The notes beneath the pieces are model-generated. The model saw only the letters and a list, made by a program, of their open reading frames with translations, did no database searches and was not told the DNA's origin. From Theocolax elegans (taxonomy: Eukaryota > Arthropoda > Insecta > Hymenoptera > Cerocephalidae): DNA of 64,000 nucleotides. The DNA is taken from contig CM047426.1 of the NCBI GenBank assembly GCA_026168455.1, forward strand, positions 89,679,986 through 89,743,985. Reading direction: 5' to 3'. Below, piece by piece: positions 38,369 through 52,030 of this stretch. The position numbers were made by a program, and so were the translations under genes. Position 1 is the stretch's first letter. Every line of letters begins with the position of its first letter.

Positions 38369-39291
38369 TGTAAGTGTTTGTTTACCAAACAAGTAAATTA
38401 TTAATGTAACAAAATTTCGTATTTCATCGAAGGCAAAGACACTGTCAACTATTTGGTTTTAAAATATTTTTGTTTTCCCCAAAAGTTTCAATAACCTTAT
38501 GTGTATACGAACCTGACAACATGTTTGTGTGCTTCTGGAAAAATAGAATAAAAAAATCTCGATTTGGACAAGTGTAACTTCTACAAGGTATTTGGAAGCA
38601 ATCCAAGTAACCGCGTGCTTCCATAAAAATTATAGATAGCGTTGGTAAAGACTTTGTAGAGTTTGTACAAAAAAAAAGATAAATAAATAAATAAATCGTT
38701 TACGCATTCTATAAATATTCGGTAGATCGACAGTTGTTAACAAGCTATACCACTTTATCTCCGTGCAAATAATTGATCGTTTAAATTAATAATTTTTATT
38801 CCGCTATCCGTTTCAACCAACGAAAATCTGCAAAAAAAAACGATATAATCTCTAACTGTATCGAAAGAGTACCGAGATAATATCTAACAGCCTAAAGCGA
38901 CGCCGACACGCAAATTAATAAAAAAAGAAAAAAAAAAAGGAGAAATTGCAAAAAGCGTATACTCTTACCAAGGACCACCATCATCTCCTCGAACAAAGAA
39001 TCGCAGAAGCGTGAACAATATATAATACAATTGGGGCTGCAATGCATACAAAAGAAGGGTCCCTCGAACCCCCTCGATTCTCCGGGATGAGGATGAAGGC
39101 ACAGGTCACCCGGCAAAATGAACCCCATTATTTCTATCGCGACGAGTACGTTCGTATCGTGTTACTTTCATCGTTTCGTATGTGTGTGTGCGTGAGTGTG
39201 CGTGCTGCGTTATATTCACGAATGTGCGTACATCTATATATAAGCTCGATCGAATTGGTAAGATAACATGCGGACACATGAAATTTGCGCT

Positions 39292-39313
39292 CTATATATA
39301 TATATATATATAT
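39292..39313. repeat. (TA)n microsatellite
   Basis: An uninterrupted run of TA dinucleotides. Confidence 0.9.
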
Positions 39314-42300
39314 GAGTTTTTGCGTTCACATGAGGTACTTTCGTATTATATGAAATTTGATACTACGTGGTGGTCGAATGGAAAGATGAGATGTTCCGAT
39401 GAGAGTGTATATAGTTCGTCATTTTTATTGATTCTCGTTTAGTTAATATTAATAAGTGCTCTCTTTTTTCCCCCATTTAAATAAAACTATATACGAAACT
39501 CGAATAAATTATTATAAAATATTAAGTCAAAAAGTTGAATGAATCTTTAATTATTAAAAATATATTTACGAACCTGTCTTTCGCGAGATATACCATTATC
39601 ATTTTTCATTCGCACAACAAACGTCGCGCGCCTAGTTAATTATTTTAAACAATGGTGAGAGCAGTATATCGATTAAAACTCTGCCATCTACAAATAATTT
39701 ATTATTAACTCTACGCATAGAATTAAAATATGTAAAGTGCATGTGAAACCGTCAACAAAAGGAATATTGATTTTTATTCAACCAGGCCATTTTCTTTCAT
39801 ATCTAAGGTAGTGATTGATTATACACGATTTATATGAAGATTCTCGAGATGCAAGCGAATGAAACATTGGAAGTCTGAAAACCGATAAAGATCTGGTCGT
39901 CTCGAGTGATTCATTGCTGAATTGATAGACTATGCGTAATCGTTTTACCAATATTCTATGGTTTATCTGTTACTTCAAGTAGCTGCATACCTATTTTTTC
40001 CCTCTTGAAACATATATTTATAGGACACAAAACTTTTTATCCCTCGTATACACGCGTCGATACCGACAAATCCGACTTGGTACAGAGTTTGTTTATCAAA
40101 ATAAATTCGACGAGATTAGAAATTTGTTGCTCATGGTATTAGTAAAGTTTAGTTGGAAAAACACGAGATGAATATAATTTGTCGTTATTTAATTAACTAT
40201 TATCTAATTTTAAGAGGGATGAACTGAAGTATATCTAGTTCAAATTAATTACTACCCGAGATTGCTAGAATCTTGTTAAGAAAAGTTATTATGAACTTTC
40301 TATTAGAGGATCCTGACACTAAGAATGACAGTGTGATGAAACATTTGAAACTCGTAATTTTGCAAATAGTTTAACTACTCTGCTAGCTAGTAATCTTATA
40401 TCAACAATTGTTATTGTCTAGTTCATCGATCGTGTAATACTCGCAAGGTAAATGCAAGTAATCGTAACTAAGAACAAATTATAACAATTTTAAAGTAGTA
40501 GGATTGACAAAATTCTAATATATTTATTATACTCGAGGCTTTATATTTTAGTTTATTTCTAATTAACAATTTTTGTTACGTAGTAATTATGATAATACAA
40601 ATTTTCAAAGCTACTACTGCTGCATTTACTATCAAAGTGATTATTGCTGATATAAACATTAACTAAACCACCATGCAGTGATCACAGCATAAATAATCTA
40701 ATTACCGTACGTAAATAACCAATTGCAAATAAGCACATTACGTTAATTAGATTATAAGACTAATTAGAACAATATTAACTAAAATATGCAGGTAAATATT
40801 CGTCATTTTTTTGCGAATAGAACATAGCAGTGTTCTAAAAGTTTGATACTTTTAGTTTGTTCAATCTTAAATATTTAAAAGTTATCTTGTTAAACAATTG
40901 AGGTACCGAATGAATTTGGGTAATATCGGGAAAAATGTATTATTAACAATAAATGTATTTCACCAGAAGACAAAGATTCTTGCGAAACGAGGGATATCAA
41001 AGAGGAAATGCAGGTAGCAAGTTTCGCGAGTATGGAATTTATAGTAAAGATGAATGCCTGGCAATCGAAGGAAGAAGCCGTGGCAAAAGTCCCGGACGGT
41101 AGAAACTCGGTGCCGCCGGCTGGTAGAACCCGAGTGTCATTAGGGTCGGAGCTTCTTCATTACGTCGAAATTGCAATTAATCGCGATTAGAACTACCCCT
41201 GGCTCTCTCGCGTGTCAGTGGGAAGTTTCGCTCGTTAGATTAAACTGCCACGCTCCAAACGCTACTCCCACGGAATATCTACCCGTACGCTCGTCAACGA
41301 GGGCTTGGTTAGTTTAGCGAGACGTTCAAACTGAGTATTTGACTAAAAGAGAAAGAGACGTCGAGAACCTATTTAGAATTACTTTTCAACTTTACTTATT
41401 CTTCCTTTTATACGCACATCGAGTCTTCGATCCTCGTCTACATCGTTTCACCTTTTTCAAAACGTATTCGCACATTACGAATTAATTTTGTTTAATATAT
41501 CGCACAGGTTAACTGTGCACGTAAAATAATATTGAATAAAAAATAATATTTTTCATTGTCACACACATGCACACCTTGCAATTCATATATACGATAATAT
41601 TTATAATATTATAAATTAACGTAAAATGTTTTAATTTCTTCGTATTAAACATTGACATAACATCCGTAGCGAAATCATTTAACTTTCTCATTCGTCTAGC
41701 GAGCAATTTTCCTACCCACTTATCTTAACGTACGTCGACAGACTTGTCGCATGCAACTTAATTCATGGAACGTCGCGCAGTCAACGAGCCAGAAATCACC
41801 GGTCGACATCGAAAGAAATCGAGAGCCACGCGGATCACCAGTGACGTTATCACGGTGCGTTGCATATATATTCCTTCGCTTTCATCATCGCATTAAGTAA
41901 TTCACCGCGTATCTATACGTGTATAAACGTTCCTCTCTCATTTCGCTCTCTCGTCAAAAAGAAATTTCGCACACCATTCGAGATTTTTTTAATCTAATTT
42001 TTTATATATCAGTCTTATTGATTGCTAATGTTGTAATTGATGGAAGTTTCATTTTTCAAGGATTTTACATGTACACGAATGTATACATTAATAGCGGCGC
42101 GAACAAAGCAAAGTACCGCGTGTAGAAAGAGGTCGTGAAAAGTGATCTCATCTACGAACGATTCTAAAATGAAATTTGCTACATTGCGGGAAAAAGGTAA
42201 GCCGAGCGCGTCATTTAACGACTATACCTTTCCTTTTCTGATACACCTTTTATTCGTTGATTTTAATGGATTGCAAAACTTATTGATGTCGATGAGTTTG

Positions 42301-43333
42301 TACACTCGAGTAAACTGCACGATCACATGAGGGTATATCGAGTCAATGGTATATCGAGTTGGACTATCTCAACTATTTTTATCTTCTTTTTACGAAATTC
42401 AATTTAATTTACTTTTCTCTTTTCTAATCAATGTCGTATATCGAAGTGGTGTTTAACTTAACTCATTATTCATTGAACGCTCGTACGAAACCTGTATAAA
42501 AACTCAGAAATTTAACGTAATATTATTATCCAACGCCTTCCGATGTAAGTAAACAAATCATCAAAGTTTGTGAAAATTCTTTATCGTGTAATTGTTTTAC
42601 ATACTGTGAGACTTTTCTTAAAAGGCTAGTTGAGTCGTATTTTTCACCTACGTATACGTAATGATCTAAGATAATGTTGTATACGATCACCCGATCCTAA
42701 CACCGCGACGACGTTGCGCAACAAGTGAAATTCCACCGCAAGTGACGAGCTTCGTCAAGAAGACAATGGAATGCTACCGATACGAGAATTTCTTCTCTTC
42801 GAGATTGTAGACACGTTTTGTAAGCGACCTTCGTGTGCACGTGAAAATATACGCGGGTCGAAGTGTATCGATTCCCACGTTACTTTAAGATGTACAACTA
42901 ATTCGTTCTATGAGAATCTAGGTTGTATCTTATTAGATTTGTCTTCTATTATTTATTCAATGATTTTTTAAATGTATATAGTTGAATAGTTGATGGGTAT
43001 TGAGCCAGTTGCGTGTAAATGTAAAACTGGTTTTTCTAATTGATATTGGTTGTTCGTAACACAGACGCGAAGCATCTAGAACGCGTCGCATTTTGGATGA
43101 GAAGCTTAGGAACTATATCGCTAATTCCTTACTAAGGAGGCTATACTGCAGATCGACAATGAAACAACAACATTTTTAGTTTTGTTATATCATTTTACCA
43201 AAGGTCTTCCGTTTTAACAAATTTCACGAACCGTAGTGGACAAGAAGAAGATATAGAGATTACTTACGTTTAACCTTACAAGGACAGTTTAGACTTTACG
43301 GCAAATGGAATAATTTGATCCACAAATTTTTTT

Positions 43334-43657
43334 ACTAATGAGACCTAGGAACAAAGATATAAAACCTTTTCAAAAATATAGGAAAAAGAACTTTACGTAA
43401 ATGATATTAACTTCGGTTCTAAAACACTGCTAATGATTAATAAAAAATAACAAATCATACATTAAGAGTTTTAATTAAACCTTCATTGATTTAAACAGTT
43501 ATATTTGAGTTTAGAAACCATAGAAAATAGAATAAAAAATTACTAGAAATATTTTAAAATAAATTACCATTCGCAGCTGAATTTTGATTAAACAAAATTT
43601 TAAAGCATTTGAGTTGTTTGAGAAAATCATATATCTTTGTTTCTAAGTTTCATTCGC
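43334..43657. mobile_element. MITE-like inverted-repeat element (about 40-bp arms)
   Basis: The left arm 43334-43373 contains AGGAACAAAGATATAAAACC and pairs with the right arm 43617-43657, which contains ATATCTTTGTTTCTAAG. Weaker pairing (AAATTTTTTTA with TAAAAAAATTTTT) continues outside, so the element may be larger, about 43300-43710. There is no coding capacity. Confidence 0.55.
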
Positions 43658-44933
43658 AAAAACATGAAACACGGATAAAAAAATTTTTGAAGCAATGAAT
43701 CACATCCTTTACTTTTCAATTACTTAATTAGTTTAAAAAAAAAAAATTGGTATCTCCTCGATTGCTTATTAGTCCGGATAAGAAGTAAATTTTATATACT
43801 TTTTACCATTATTTACAAAAACTGCATCATCTATTGCAAAAAGTAATTTTAAAATAAAACTTTCAAATGTGTCTAAAAAATTGTGATAGTTCAACTTTAT
43901 ATACTACTAGATTATTCATTTAAAGTCATAATAACAAAAGTTTCCTCATAGAATAGTGGATGTATTGTAAATATTTGTTTCAGTACCAATGAAACTTTAA
44001 CTATGTAAAAATTATTTTAAAATTGATACCTACACTAAAAGCTATAAATTTTCTAAACGAATGAGTATGTACAAAAATTTCAGGTAAAGCACAAATGTCA
44101 TACCGTACAACAACATGAACAAAGCAAATAAAAACTAGATGTATCCAAGTGTCGATTATTTTGCAAATCACAATGTTAGTTATATTTCAAATTCTATTAA
44201 TCTAAAAGGTTCAATAAATTTGTTATCTTCTTTAAACGTCTGCGTGTGGTGTGTTCGGACGGAGTAACTCATGCAATTGTGATGGAGCTTTAGTTAAATA
44301 AGTTCGTTTGATCGTTTAATTACATATTAAACTAAATTAATTCGTTTAATTTAATTATTAGTATGCATTTACGAGTTAGCTTTTGCATAACGTAATTTAA
44401 TATCCTGGATTTCTATGTTACTATAAGCTGGTACCTGACAGTAACATTTGACGTGGATGGAAATGTTGTTAAATTCAGTACTGAATTTTGAAAAGTTATT
44501 GCTATTTACAATTACGCAAATAATTCATTGATTATACCGTTTTCCTAAGAATAAAAATGGTACAAATATGCGTCGTTTTATTTTTATTTATACGTACTAT
44601 TTAACAATTTTTCAGATAAATCTAAGGGTACTCACTAAAATTAAATTAATAAACGATTTGTCGGGAAAGCTAAAATTTTCAGTTCATCTTAGAATTCGAT
44701 TCGCAGATTTTTTGTATTCAAGTGGACAATCCGTATGCCCGATAAAGTCTGATACATTCGAGAGTAGAATCGCGTAATGCTTTCCATACGAAATTTCGCA
44801 CACACGTCGCGTCCAGATGCAAAGCATAGCGACGCTTCGGTCACAGTTCCGTGGGTGAGTTTTCGCGCATCCCGAACAAAGCGAGCGCCCGCAATACATT
44901 TCGCCGAGGACAGTTCGCTCACCGTCGAATTGC

Positions 44934-44942
44934 AGATGGCGC
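44934..44942 (+). promoter_or_regulatory. CTCF-like core motif in a GC-rich island
   Basis: AGATGGCGC lies inside the CpG-containing island at about 44780-45060. It is the second copy of this nonamer on this strand; the first is at 6367. The match is to the core of the Drosophila CTCF motif only. Confidence 0.2.
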
Positions 44943-47900
44943 GAATGTTCGGATACGATGAACGGGATATGTCCTGCTACCGAAGTGGATGTGAAATTTC
45001 TGAATTATTGTTTCTGAATAACACTGTGTTTGATTGCATTGGCTCGAGTGCTTAGACAACCTGGTGATTTGCTAACTTCGACAACTACGTCGTATAAAAA
45101 AGCGAAATATTTATCTTTAACGTGAAAAAAAAAACAATCGCAAAAGTGAGAAAGAGTAATAAAAAAAAAAAGAATAGCACACACTCATCATTAATTATCG
45201 TTTAATAAAATTGCACAGCGTAGAACCTCATCATGTAGTTACTAAAGCATTGCTCAATTGCACGATGCTTTTCAGAATGCGTTTAAATCAATGTGCCAGA
45301 GTCGTTGCGGAAGCAGCCTCGCCCGCGTAATTACGACGAACGTTGGAGAATTATTGTGCTCGAGGTTCATTTCTTTCGCGAGGCCACTCTAATGTAAATT
45401 ACGATAAATAGCCCGGAATTGCTCCCGAGAACCTGGGAATTAGTTTATGATGCTCTGAAGATTCACGAGCGCCTCGATTGTTTCGGCCCTGTGTTGTTTT
45501 GCCGTTTTTCACCTTTTGTATATACGCTCCACCAATAAGAAGTGCCTTTAACTCAACCATTATGAAAGTAAGTCTGCCTTGATTTATATTTTTTTTTCAA
45601 ACTTCATATTTTCTATATGGTTACTTTGAAACCATGAAATGAAACAAATTGTTTTATTACCTTTATTTTGCCAGCTAGACTTGCTTTGCATTTTAGAATA
45701 GTTATTTTAACTTTAGACTTGTACATATATATGTATAATTTTCTTATGATTAAGTAAATTTCCTCTTTTGTTAAAATTAAAGTGATATAAAGTTTTCTGA
45801 TTAAATAGTTACTTTTTTTCTAATTTATATTTTCTAATTTAAATAAATAATATATTTAATTTTGAATATAAACTTATGTATTAGATATAATTGGAGAAGT
45901 TGTGTAATTAGTTTATTAAGAAAGAGAGGCCTTATAAACTGTGTCTTCTGAAATTATATGTAACTGAATGTTGCGGTTGAATTATTTGTTTCTTATTATA
46001 CAATGCTAATTAAAACTTGTAATGTAAAAGACTCGAGCCAAGTTTTTATACTTTATTTTAACCTTGATGAGGGTAGTTAAATTATACTACCAAAGTGTCG
46101 GTAATATTTTGTAATAAAGTTACGTTCGAGAAGCGCAGCAGCGTCTTTTAATTACATAACATCTTCACCAACGAATTTTAAAGCCTTCCAAACATTAAAA
46201 TTTCAAATGATTTTCTCGCAACATCCTTGCACAAAAATTTTAGCTTATTAAAAAAGAAAGTTACTAATAATTAATTCAAGCGATTTAAAAAATCAAATTA
46301 CTTATTTGAAATGTAATGACGAACCTCACGACATTTGAGCCCAGTTGTCAGTTATAAATTGGCGTTGACCAATATACACGTGCATTCTTGTATAAACAAA
46401 CAAGATAATTACCTTGCGTCGCCAACAGGTGCCCCTCGCGCGTATTCCACAAATGAGCGAGGTGCGGACGATTAAAAGCTGCCCGCCTTTGTGCGTAACG
46501 GCGATTCGACGGGAAAATCGAAAGCTCCATCCCAACGTTGAATCCAAGCCCTGTCAGCGTCAGAGATCCCCCAAGCACTCGAATCAATTAACCTCGCCTG
46601 TATACTTCCTCTCGCTATCCTGTCAGTCTTAGTATATATAATATTCTCTTTCTCTTCTCGTCACTTTTGTATTCCATGTCTTTTTATTTTATCCTACCTT
46701 GATGATTTTTCAATACGGGATTGATTCACTTTGAACACGGCATTCACAACCTTTGCTTACTGGTAATTGGGTTGTGTTGTAAAACATTTTAATTTTTACT
46801 GAGAATAAGTCTACTATTTCATTAACTTCAGGATTTTAATTATTATCAATTTTAGCATTATTAATGTAAATTTTAATATGCAGGCATAAACAAGGTTTGT
46901 ATAAATATGTCATAGTTTTCTGATAAACCTTTGTATATAAATTTATTAAATTATACAGAGTAAGTGAATATAATATTGAAGTTTGTAACCGAGATATATG
47001 TAAGATAATAATTCAAACCTACATGTACATTAGTTAATTCAATATTTAGGATACCTAATCCATATTAAATTAACTATAAGAAAATTTAAGTGTCGTTTAT
47101 CACGCAAGGGTGTAAGTCATTTACAAACTATAGGTAAACTTAAACTTAGCTTAAAATTAATTAATTTGTTGTTAATTATTGGAAATCAATAGTAAATAAC
47201 ATAAATATGAAATAACTAATATGGTCAATCAAATTTAATTAATTAAGTAAATAAATGATTAAGCGCTTAGTTAAATAAAAACAATAATGAATTTTTCTAC
47301 ATCCAGTTAGATAAATTAGTTTCTTATAAATATACGTTAATTTCAATGTCTCTGTAAATGGCTATTCCTCGGAGATGTTCGAAACTTTTATAAAAGAAAT
47401 ATTTAGTACGACGGCATTAATAATAAAAATATTTATTTTTTAATCAACTATAAATTAATCCGAATTTTCGATTTCATTAAATACCGCATTGAATACATTC
47501 TAAAATTCAATTAAACTATTTAAAGGTAAACTTATAGTTCTACTCCTATTAGAAATATAAATTCAAAAAGTTAAGTAAAGTTTCATGTTTACTTTATAAA
47601 AGTAAATTTGGATGAACCCAAAACTTTTAGTTATTTGTATTCCATTATTTTTTTATTCTTTCTGTGGGTTAAACGTGGAACATGCATCTTCTCTTTAAAA
47701 ACTTGATACTTTTGTTCAGGTATCTTACAAGGTGATTAAAACTTTAATTAAAAGAAAAATAATTTAATCTTTGAAAAAGTTTTGACTCGGCTAAGAGACC
47801 GACATAAAAGTGCATTGAACGCGAACTAGGCCAATTGAGTAAAAATAAAAAAAAGAAAATGATACACACATAAAACTCGTATTACCTTGAATAGCCTTTA

Positions 47901-48356
47901 AAAATCTTTTAAACTAGCCATTCCTTATCGTATTGAAAATTCATTGCATCGTTCTTAAACAGTATAAAATTTTAATCTATATAATTAAGTATTAAGATGC
48001 CTGTCTCAAACAAATCAAATTTATGACTCAATCAATATAACGTCTACAAGAAGATTTAATTTTAAACTGTTTGAAACTAATGTTGCCTTTACAACTTGTA
48101 TCGCATTATCGAATGTTTGTATTTGCTTAGAGTGATAGAAAACTTTTATTTCGGAATTTAATCAAACGTAGATTTTACAGCTAATTTTCTTTAAGTTTGT
48201 TTTTTACAACTTTCTCAATAACATTAACAAATAGTTTATTTTTCTGTGAGATTTATGTCCTCGTATTTTATTTTATTAACATAATGTTACTTTAATGTTA
48301 TACGAACAAAACGAATTTAGCTACATAGACGCCAATGGGTACGCACGCACATAATT

Positions 48357-48461
48357 TCACCAGTTCTCCCCTTCGGCCAGCATCAGCACTTGTTCGTTTC
48401 AAAAGTGTACCCTTGGTCCTTTGTGCGACGATCAGCAGCAGTACTCATCGTCATCGGTAAG
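48357..48461 (+). other. Possible first exon with consensus splice donor
   Basis: A GC-richer block from about 48357 runs through CAGCAGTACTCATCGTCATCG and ends at 48456, followed by a perfect GTAAGT donor (48457-48462) and then a pyrimidine-rich stretch. No open frame is convincing, so it could be a non-coding first exon of a gene further along the + strand, or chance. Confidence 0.25.
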
Positions 48462-49084
48462 TCACGCGTTCCCTTTCTCTTTATCACCCTCTAAGCTTCG
48501 ATCCCCCGACTTTACTATTTCTGTTTCTTTCTCCTTCTAAGTACAGTTTGTTTTTGTTTTATACTAAGTCGTATGGGTGTTGCCAATAGCCTAGTGATTG
48601 GGGATCGTATCTGTTTTCATACACACGTACGAAGCGAAATATAATAGATGAAAGTTGTGTGTAATAAAATATTGTACCAAATAATCAACTACGAGTTACA
48701 ACATCGTTCGAAAACGAAATTTATTATCAAGAATCAATAAATATATAAACAAAGCAATAGCTCCAGTTAAACTATCACGTGAAAAGCAAAAGTTTATTAA
48801 CATTAGAAATAATAGCAAGAGTTATAGGAGTTCACGTAAAACCCAATTAATTAAAAGATATATAAAATATAGTGATTGTACCTACAGTTTTAGAATTTGA
48901 TAATATCAAAACACGAATTCTTATGAAACAGCGAAAATGTTCAATACATATTTCAAAGATATATTGGTCCAAAATTCGCTAAAATATTAAAATTAAGAAC
49001 AAATATGTCAAGCTAAGTAACTTGAAGCTAATAACAATTTTCATCTTACCAACTAAAATAAGAGAAAGATACATCTAGAAGTTG

Positions 49085-50061
49085 TGATGGAACTAATGCT
49101 AGATTGTTGAATTTTCTTATTAAATAAATTGATATACCTTTTCAAAGTATTTTTAATAATTGTATTGATAAAACAATATGGCCTGTAATAATAAAAGAAA
49201 TGAAGTTGTTAGGATAAAGTTTCTCCAAATAAAACCGATTTCGTTTCAAATTCTAACATTGCTAAAATTCTTGGAAAAAATAATTCATGATAGGATAACT
49301 AAGCAAAGTAAAATTACATGAGATAAACCATTTGGATTTTTACAAAATAAAAGTACAAATTATTACTCTACGCACATACGTATATAACAAAATTGATGCG
49401 AATAAGTCTATTCTATCTACATTCTTAGACTTAGAAAATGCTTTTGATACAGTTAATTATAGCAAATTGCTTTTAAAATTTACTTTTAGTATCAAAGGTC
49501 AAATATTAAATTTAATAAAATTTTTATATAACTGACAGTAATCAAATAATAAAATTAAGAAAAATTAAAAGTGATATTTTGTCAATAACAATGGATGTAC
49601 CTCAATTAGGCACTATTCTTGGAGCACTACTATTTGTAATATATATAAATGATCTCTTAGATATCATGTTGGATAATTGCTTAAAATGTTATCATATGCA
49701 AATGATTCAGTATTATTACGTTCAGGTTCATCCTGGAACAGTTGTGTTGCAGCAATGAATAATTGCCTTGATAAAGTGGATAATTGGATAGAGGTAAACG
49801 ATTTATCCTTATAGTGATTGTCTTTTAAAGGAGATCGAAACCTTAGACCTAAATTAGGAAAGTATCAAAACTAAAATTAGTGACTACATAAGAAATAATA
49901 TATCTTAAAATAAAGTTTAAATTTTACTTTATGTTATCTATAAATTATATCTCGAAATTACTACTAGATATATCTCTATATAGTGTATGTTATGTCATAT
50001 ATATTATTTATATTTAGATTCTAGCTGGATGTTGATTTTGGTAAATAAATAAATAAATAAC
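49085..50061 (+). mobile_element. Degenerate LINE fragment (reverse transcriptase part and 3' tail)
   Basis: Conserved reverse-transcriptase blocks appear in order but in shifting frames: KPISFQILTLLKFLEKIIHDR (about 49232-49295), FGFLQNKSTN (about 49330), STFLDLENAFDTVNYSKLL (about 49420-49475), DVPQLGTILGALLFVIYIND (about 49590-49650) and SYANDSVLL (about 49690-49715). The usual YADD catalytic box is YAND here, so the fragment is dead; there are stops and at least two frameshifts. Upstream, an FNNCIDKTIWP stretch suggests the homology starts near 49085. The 3' end is (TAAA)n at 50042-50060, a usual LINE tail. The family is a non-LTR RVT_1 element, probably of the Jockey/CR1 group, by motif resemblance only. 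Endonuclease and 5' parts are missing. Confidence 0.9.
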
Positions 50062-52000
50062 TATTATTATCTAAATCAATTTTGAGTAAACCTCAAGTAA
50101 ATCAGTTTGAGTTAAACCGTATTTAATTAACATTAAACCGTATTTAATTAACATTAACTATGTCTAAAACGATTATCTCAAGTAATGTTTAATAAGTTTT
50201 AAGAAATGCAAATCGCTTAATAACTATGATTGTCGAATTGGAAAACCGAAAATCCGAGGGTTAGGGAATCGCTGGTAAAAGATTGAATCGCTAAAACCAA
50301 TTAAATCGGGTAATAAATAATTGCCAACGAGTGACCTTTATCCACGTAGCGCAACATTTGTCCAGTAAACTCACGGAAACATCCAGTGGTAAATCCCTTT
50401 GAGTTTGAGCCTGTGAAGGTCCTCTAATGAGGAATTTAATAATCATGGTGGTACTCTCGAAAGAGGAGATTTTCCTCCGCGTGAATCACGAAGAGCACTT
50501 TGTACGGTAACTCGACTAATGCGATTAGGAGTTTGGCGATTCGGTGGAAAACTCGGGACAACTTTTTGCTCGATTCCGCTAAGCGCTTTATTGAATTGCT
50601 ATTGCTACCGTCTACACCCGAGGCTTCTTTTCGTTGGTCTCCCCGTGAACTCTCTCCAGAACTTGATTGCGCGACTCTCCCGAAAATTTCGTTCGAACTG
50701 TTTTCAAAGGATTATTCACTTTTTCCTGGCGTGCGCATTAGTTGCGACGCTTTACCGAGCACACTGGATTTTATAAATTATTGGATGAAAAGAAGTATTA
50801 TATATGACAGTGATCAGTGAAATGTCTAACAGTTACTTGAAATTTAGCATCGTTCGTCAATAATTGCGAATTACTGAAACGCCAAACATTATAGTCCCCT
50901 CGATCAAAATTCCACGTTGCGCATAGCTTTGTTCGTGAAAATAAATCGGGAGAACCTCCCCAGGTTTAACCTTGAAAACCCCAAAGAGCAAATCGAACTG
51001 CAAAAGTTTGCTCACCCTCGATCGTTACATCGCATTACGTATCCGTACATGCGATCTCCCCCTGTATTATGTATGCCCCATTGCATCGAGACTTTGGCGG
51101 GCATCAAGGTCACACTTTCACGAGGGTTTTAATCAAAGGTCGAGGTTTGCCAAACGGACGTGAGAGGCTGCCCAACAAAGAAACATCGAGGGTCAGATGC
51201 AAAGGGGAATCGTATCAGTCATAATGAAAAAGATAATAAAAGTATTTTTTCTCTTTTACTTTTTTTTTTCTCAATGTATTAGTGACGATACGAACGGATG
51301 CTCAGACAAATTAATGTAATTAAAAAATACTCATAATATTCAAATGGATTTGCAAATCTTTTTGTCCAAGTCTTCGAAATGTTATTGCAATAAAAATTTT
51401 AATAAATAAATTGACAAGGTTAAAATAACAATTTCATCATTGCACACGTTGGCAACAGAATTAAATAATTACATTTTTTTAATTGCAAAATATATTTTTG
51501 TATACATTCACGTATTTCTTTTTTCAATATCATTTATTAAATTATACCAGAGAGTGGAGCCAATTACTTTCTCTTTTGTAATGTAAACATCGACTTTTGT
51601 TAGTTTCTTCTTTAATATTTTACAACTTCGCTGAAAAATATTAATAGATAATAATGTAAATAATAATATTATTATTGTAAAATAACCTAAAGAAATATTA
51701 TTTTTATAAAAAAAAAGTACAATAAATTTTAAACAACAACAACTATAAATATCTTACTATAAAATTTTGACTAACTAATTTATTAGTCCTTAAAAATATC
51801 GAAACAAGTATAATAGAAAACAGAAAGAGAGAGAGTAATACAAAAAAAATTTGAATAAATTACATTTTGATCCAGCTGATGTTCAAGATACTAATTGCCA
51901 TGTTTCAGGTATAAGTAGCAACAACCGCTTAAACGGTCAACAACAAAGAAAAATAAAGAAGGTAAAAAAGGGTATAAACAAATAAGGAAGAAAAGACTAG

Positions 52001-52030
52001 AGACGAGAAGAGACGAGAAGAGACGAGAAC
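52001..52030. repeat. Three tandem copies of a 10-mer
   Basis: AGACGAGAAG is repeated three times in a row, the last copy ending in C instead of G. Confidence 0.85.

Larger units (their letters stand above)
19814..49084. other. Long stretch with no recognised gene
   Basis: About 29 kb of AT-rich DNA without any protein I can recognise. It contains microsatellites, two MITE-like inverted repeats, and GC-richer, CpG-containing islands at about 22150-22450, 23480-23720, 23990-24265, 26040-26290, 26500-26770, 30890-31050, 31440-31700, 33480-33700, 41000-41340, 44780-45060, 45260-45520 and 46400-46620. Their open frames are short, overlap on both strands and carry no family motif. They may be regulatory elements or untranslated exons of genes outside the window. 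Confidence 0.5.

Noticed and set aside
44777..45055. 92-codon ORF in a GC-rich island, with ORFs on the other strand
   Set aside because: Open frames on both strands reflect GC content; no family resemblance.
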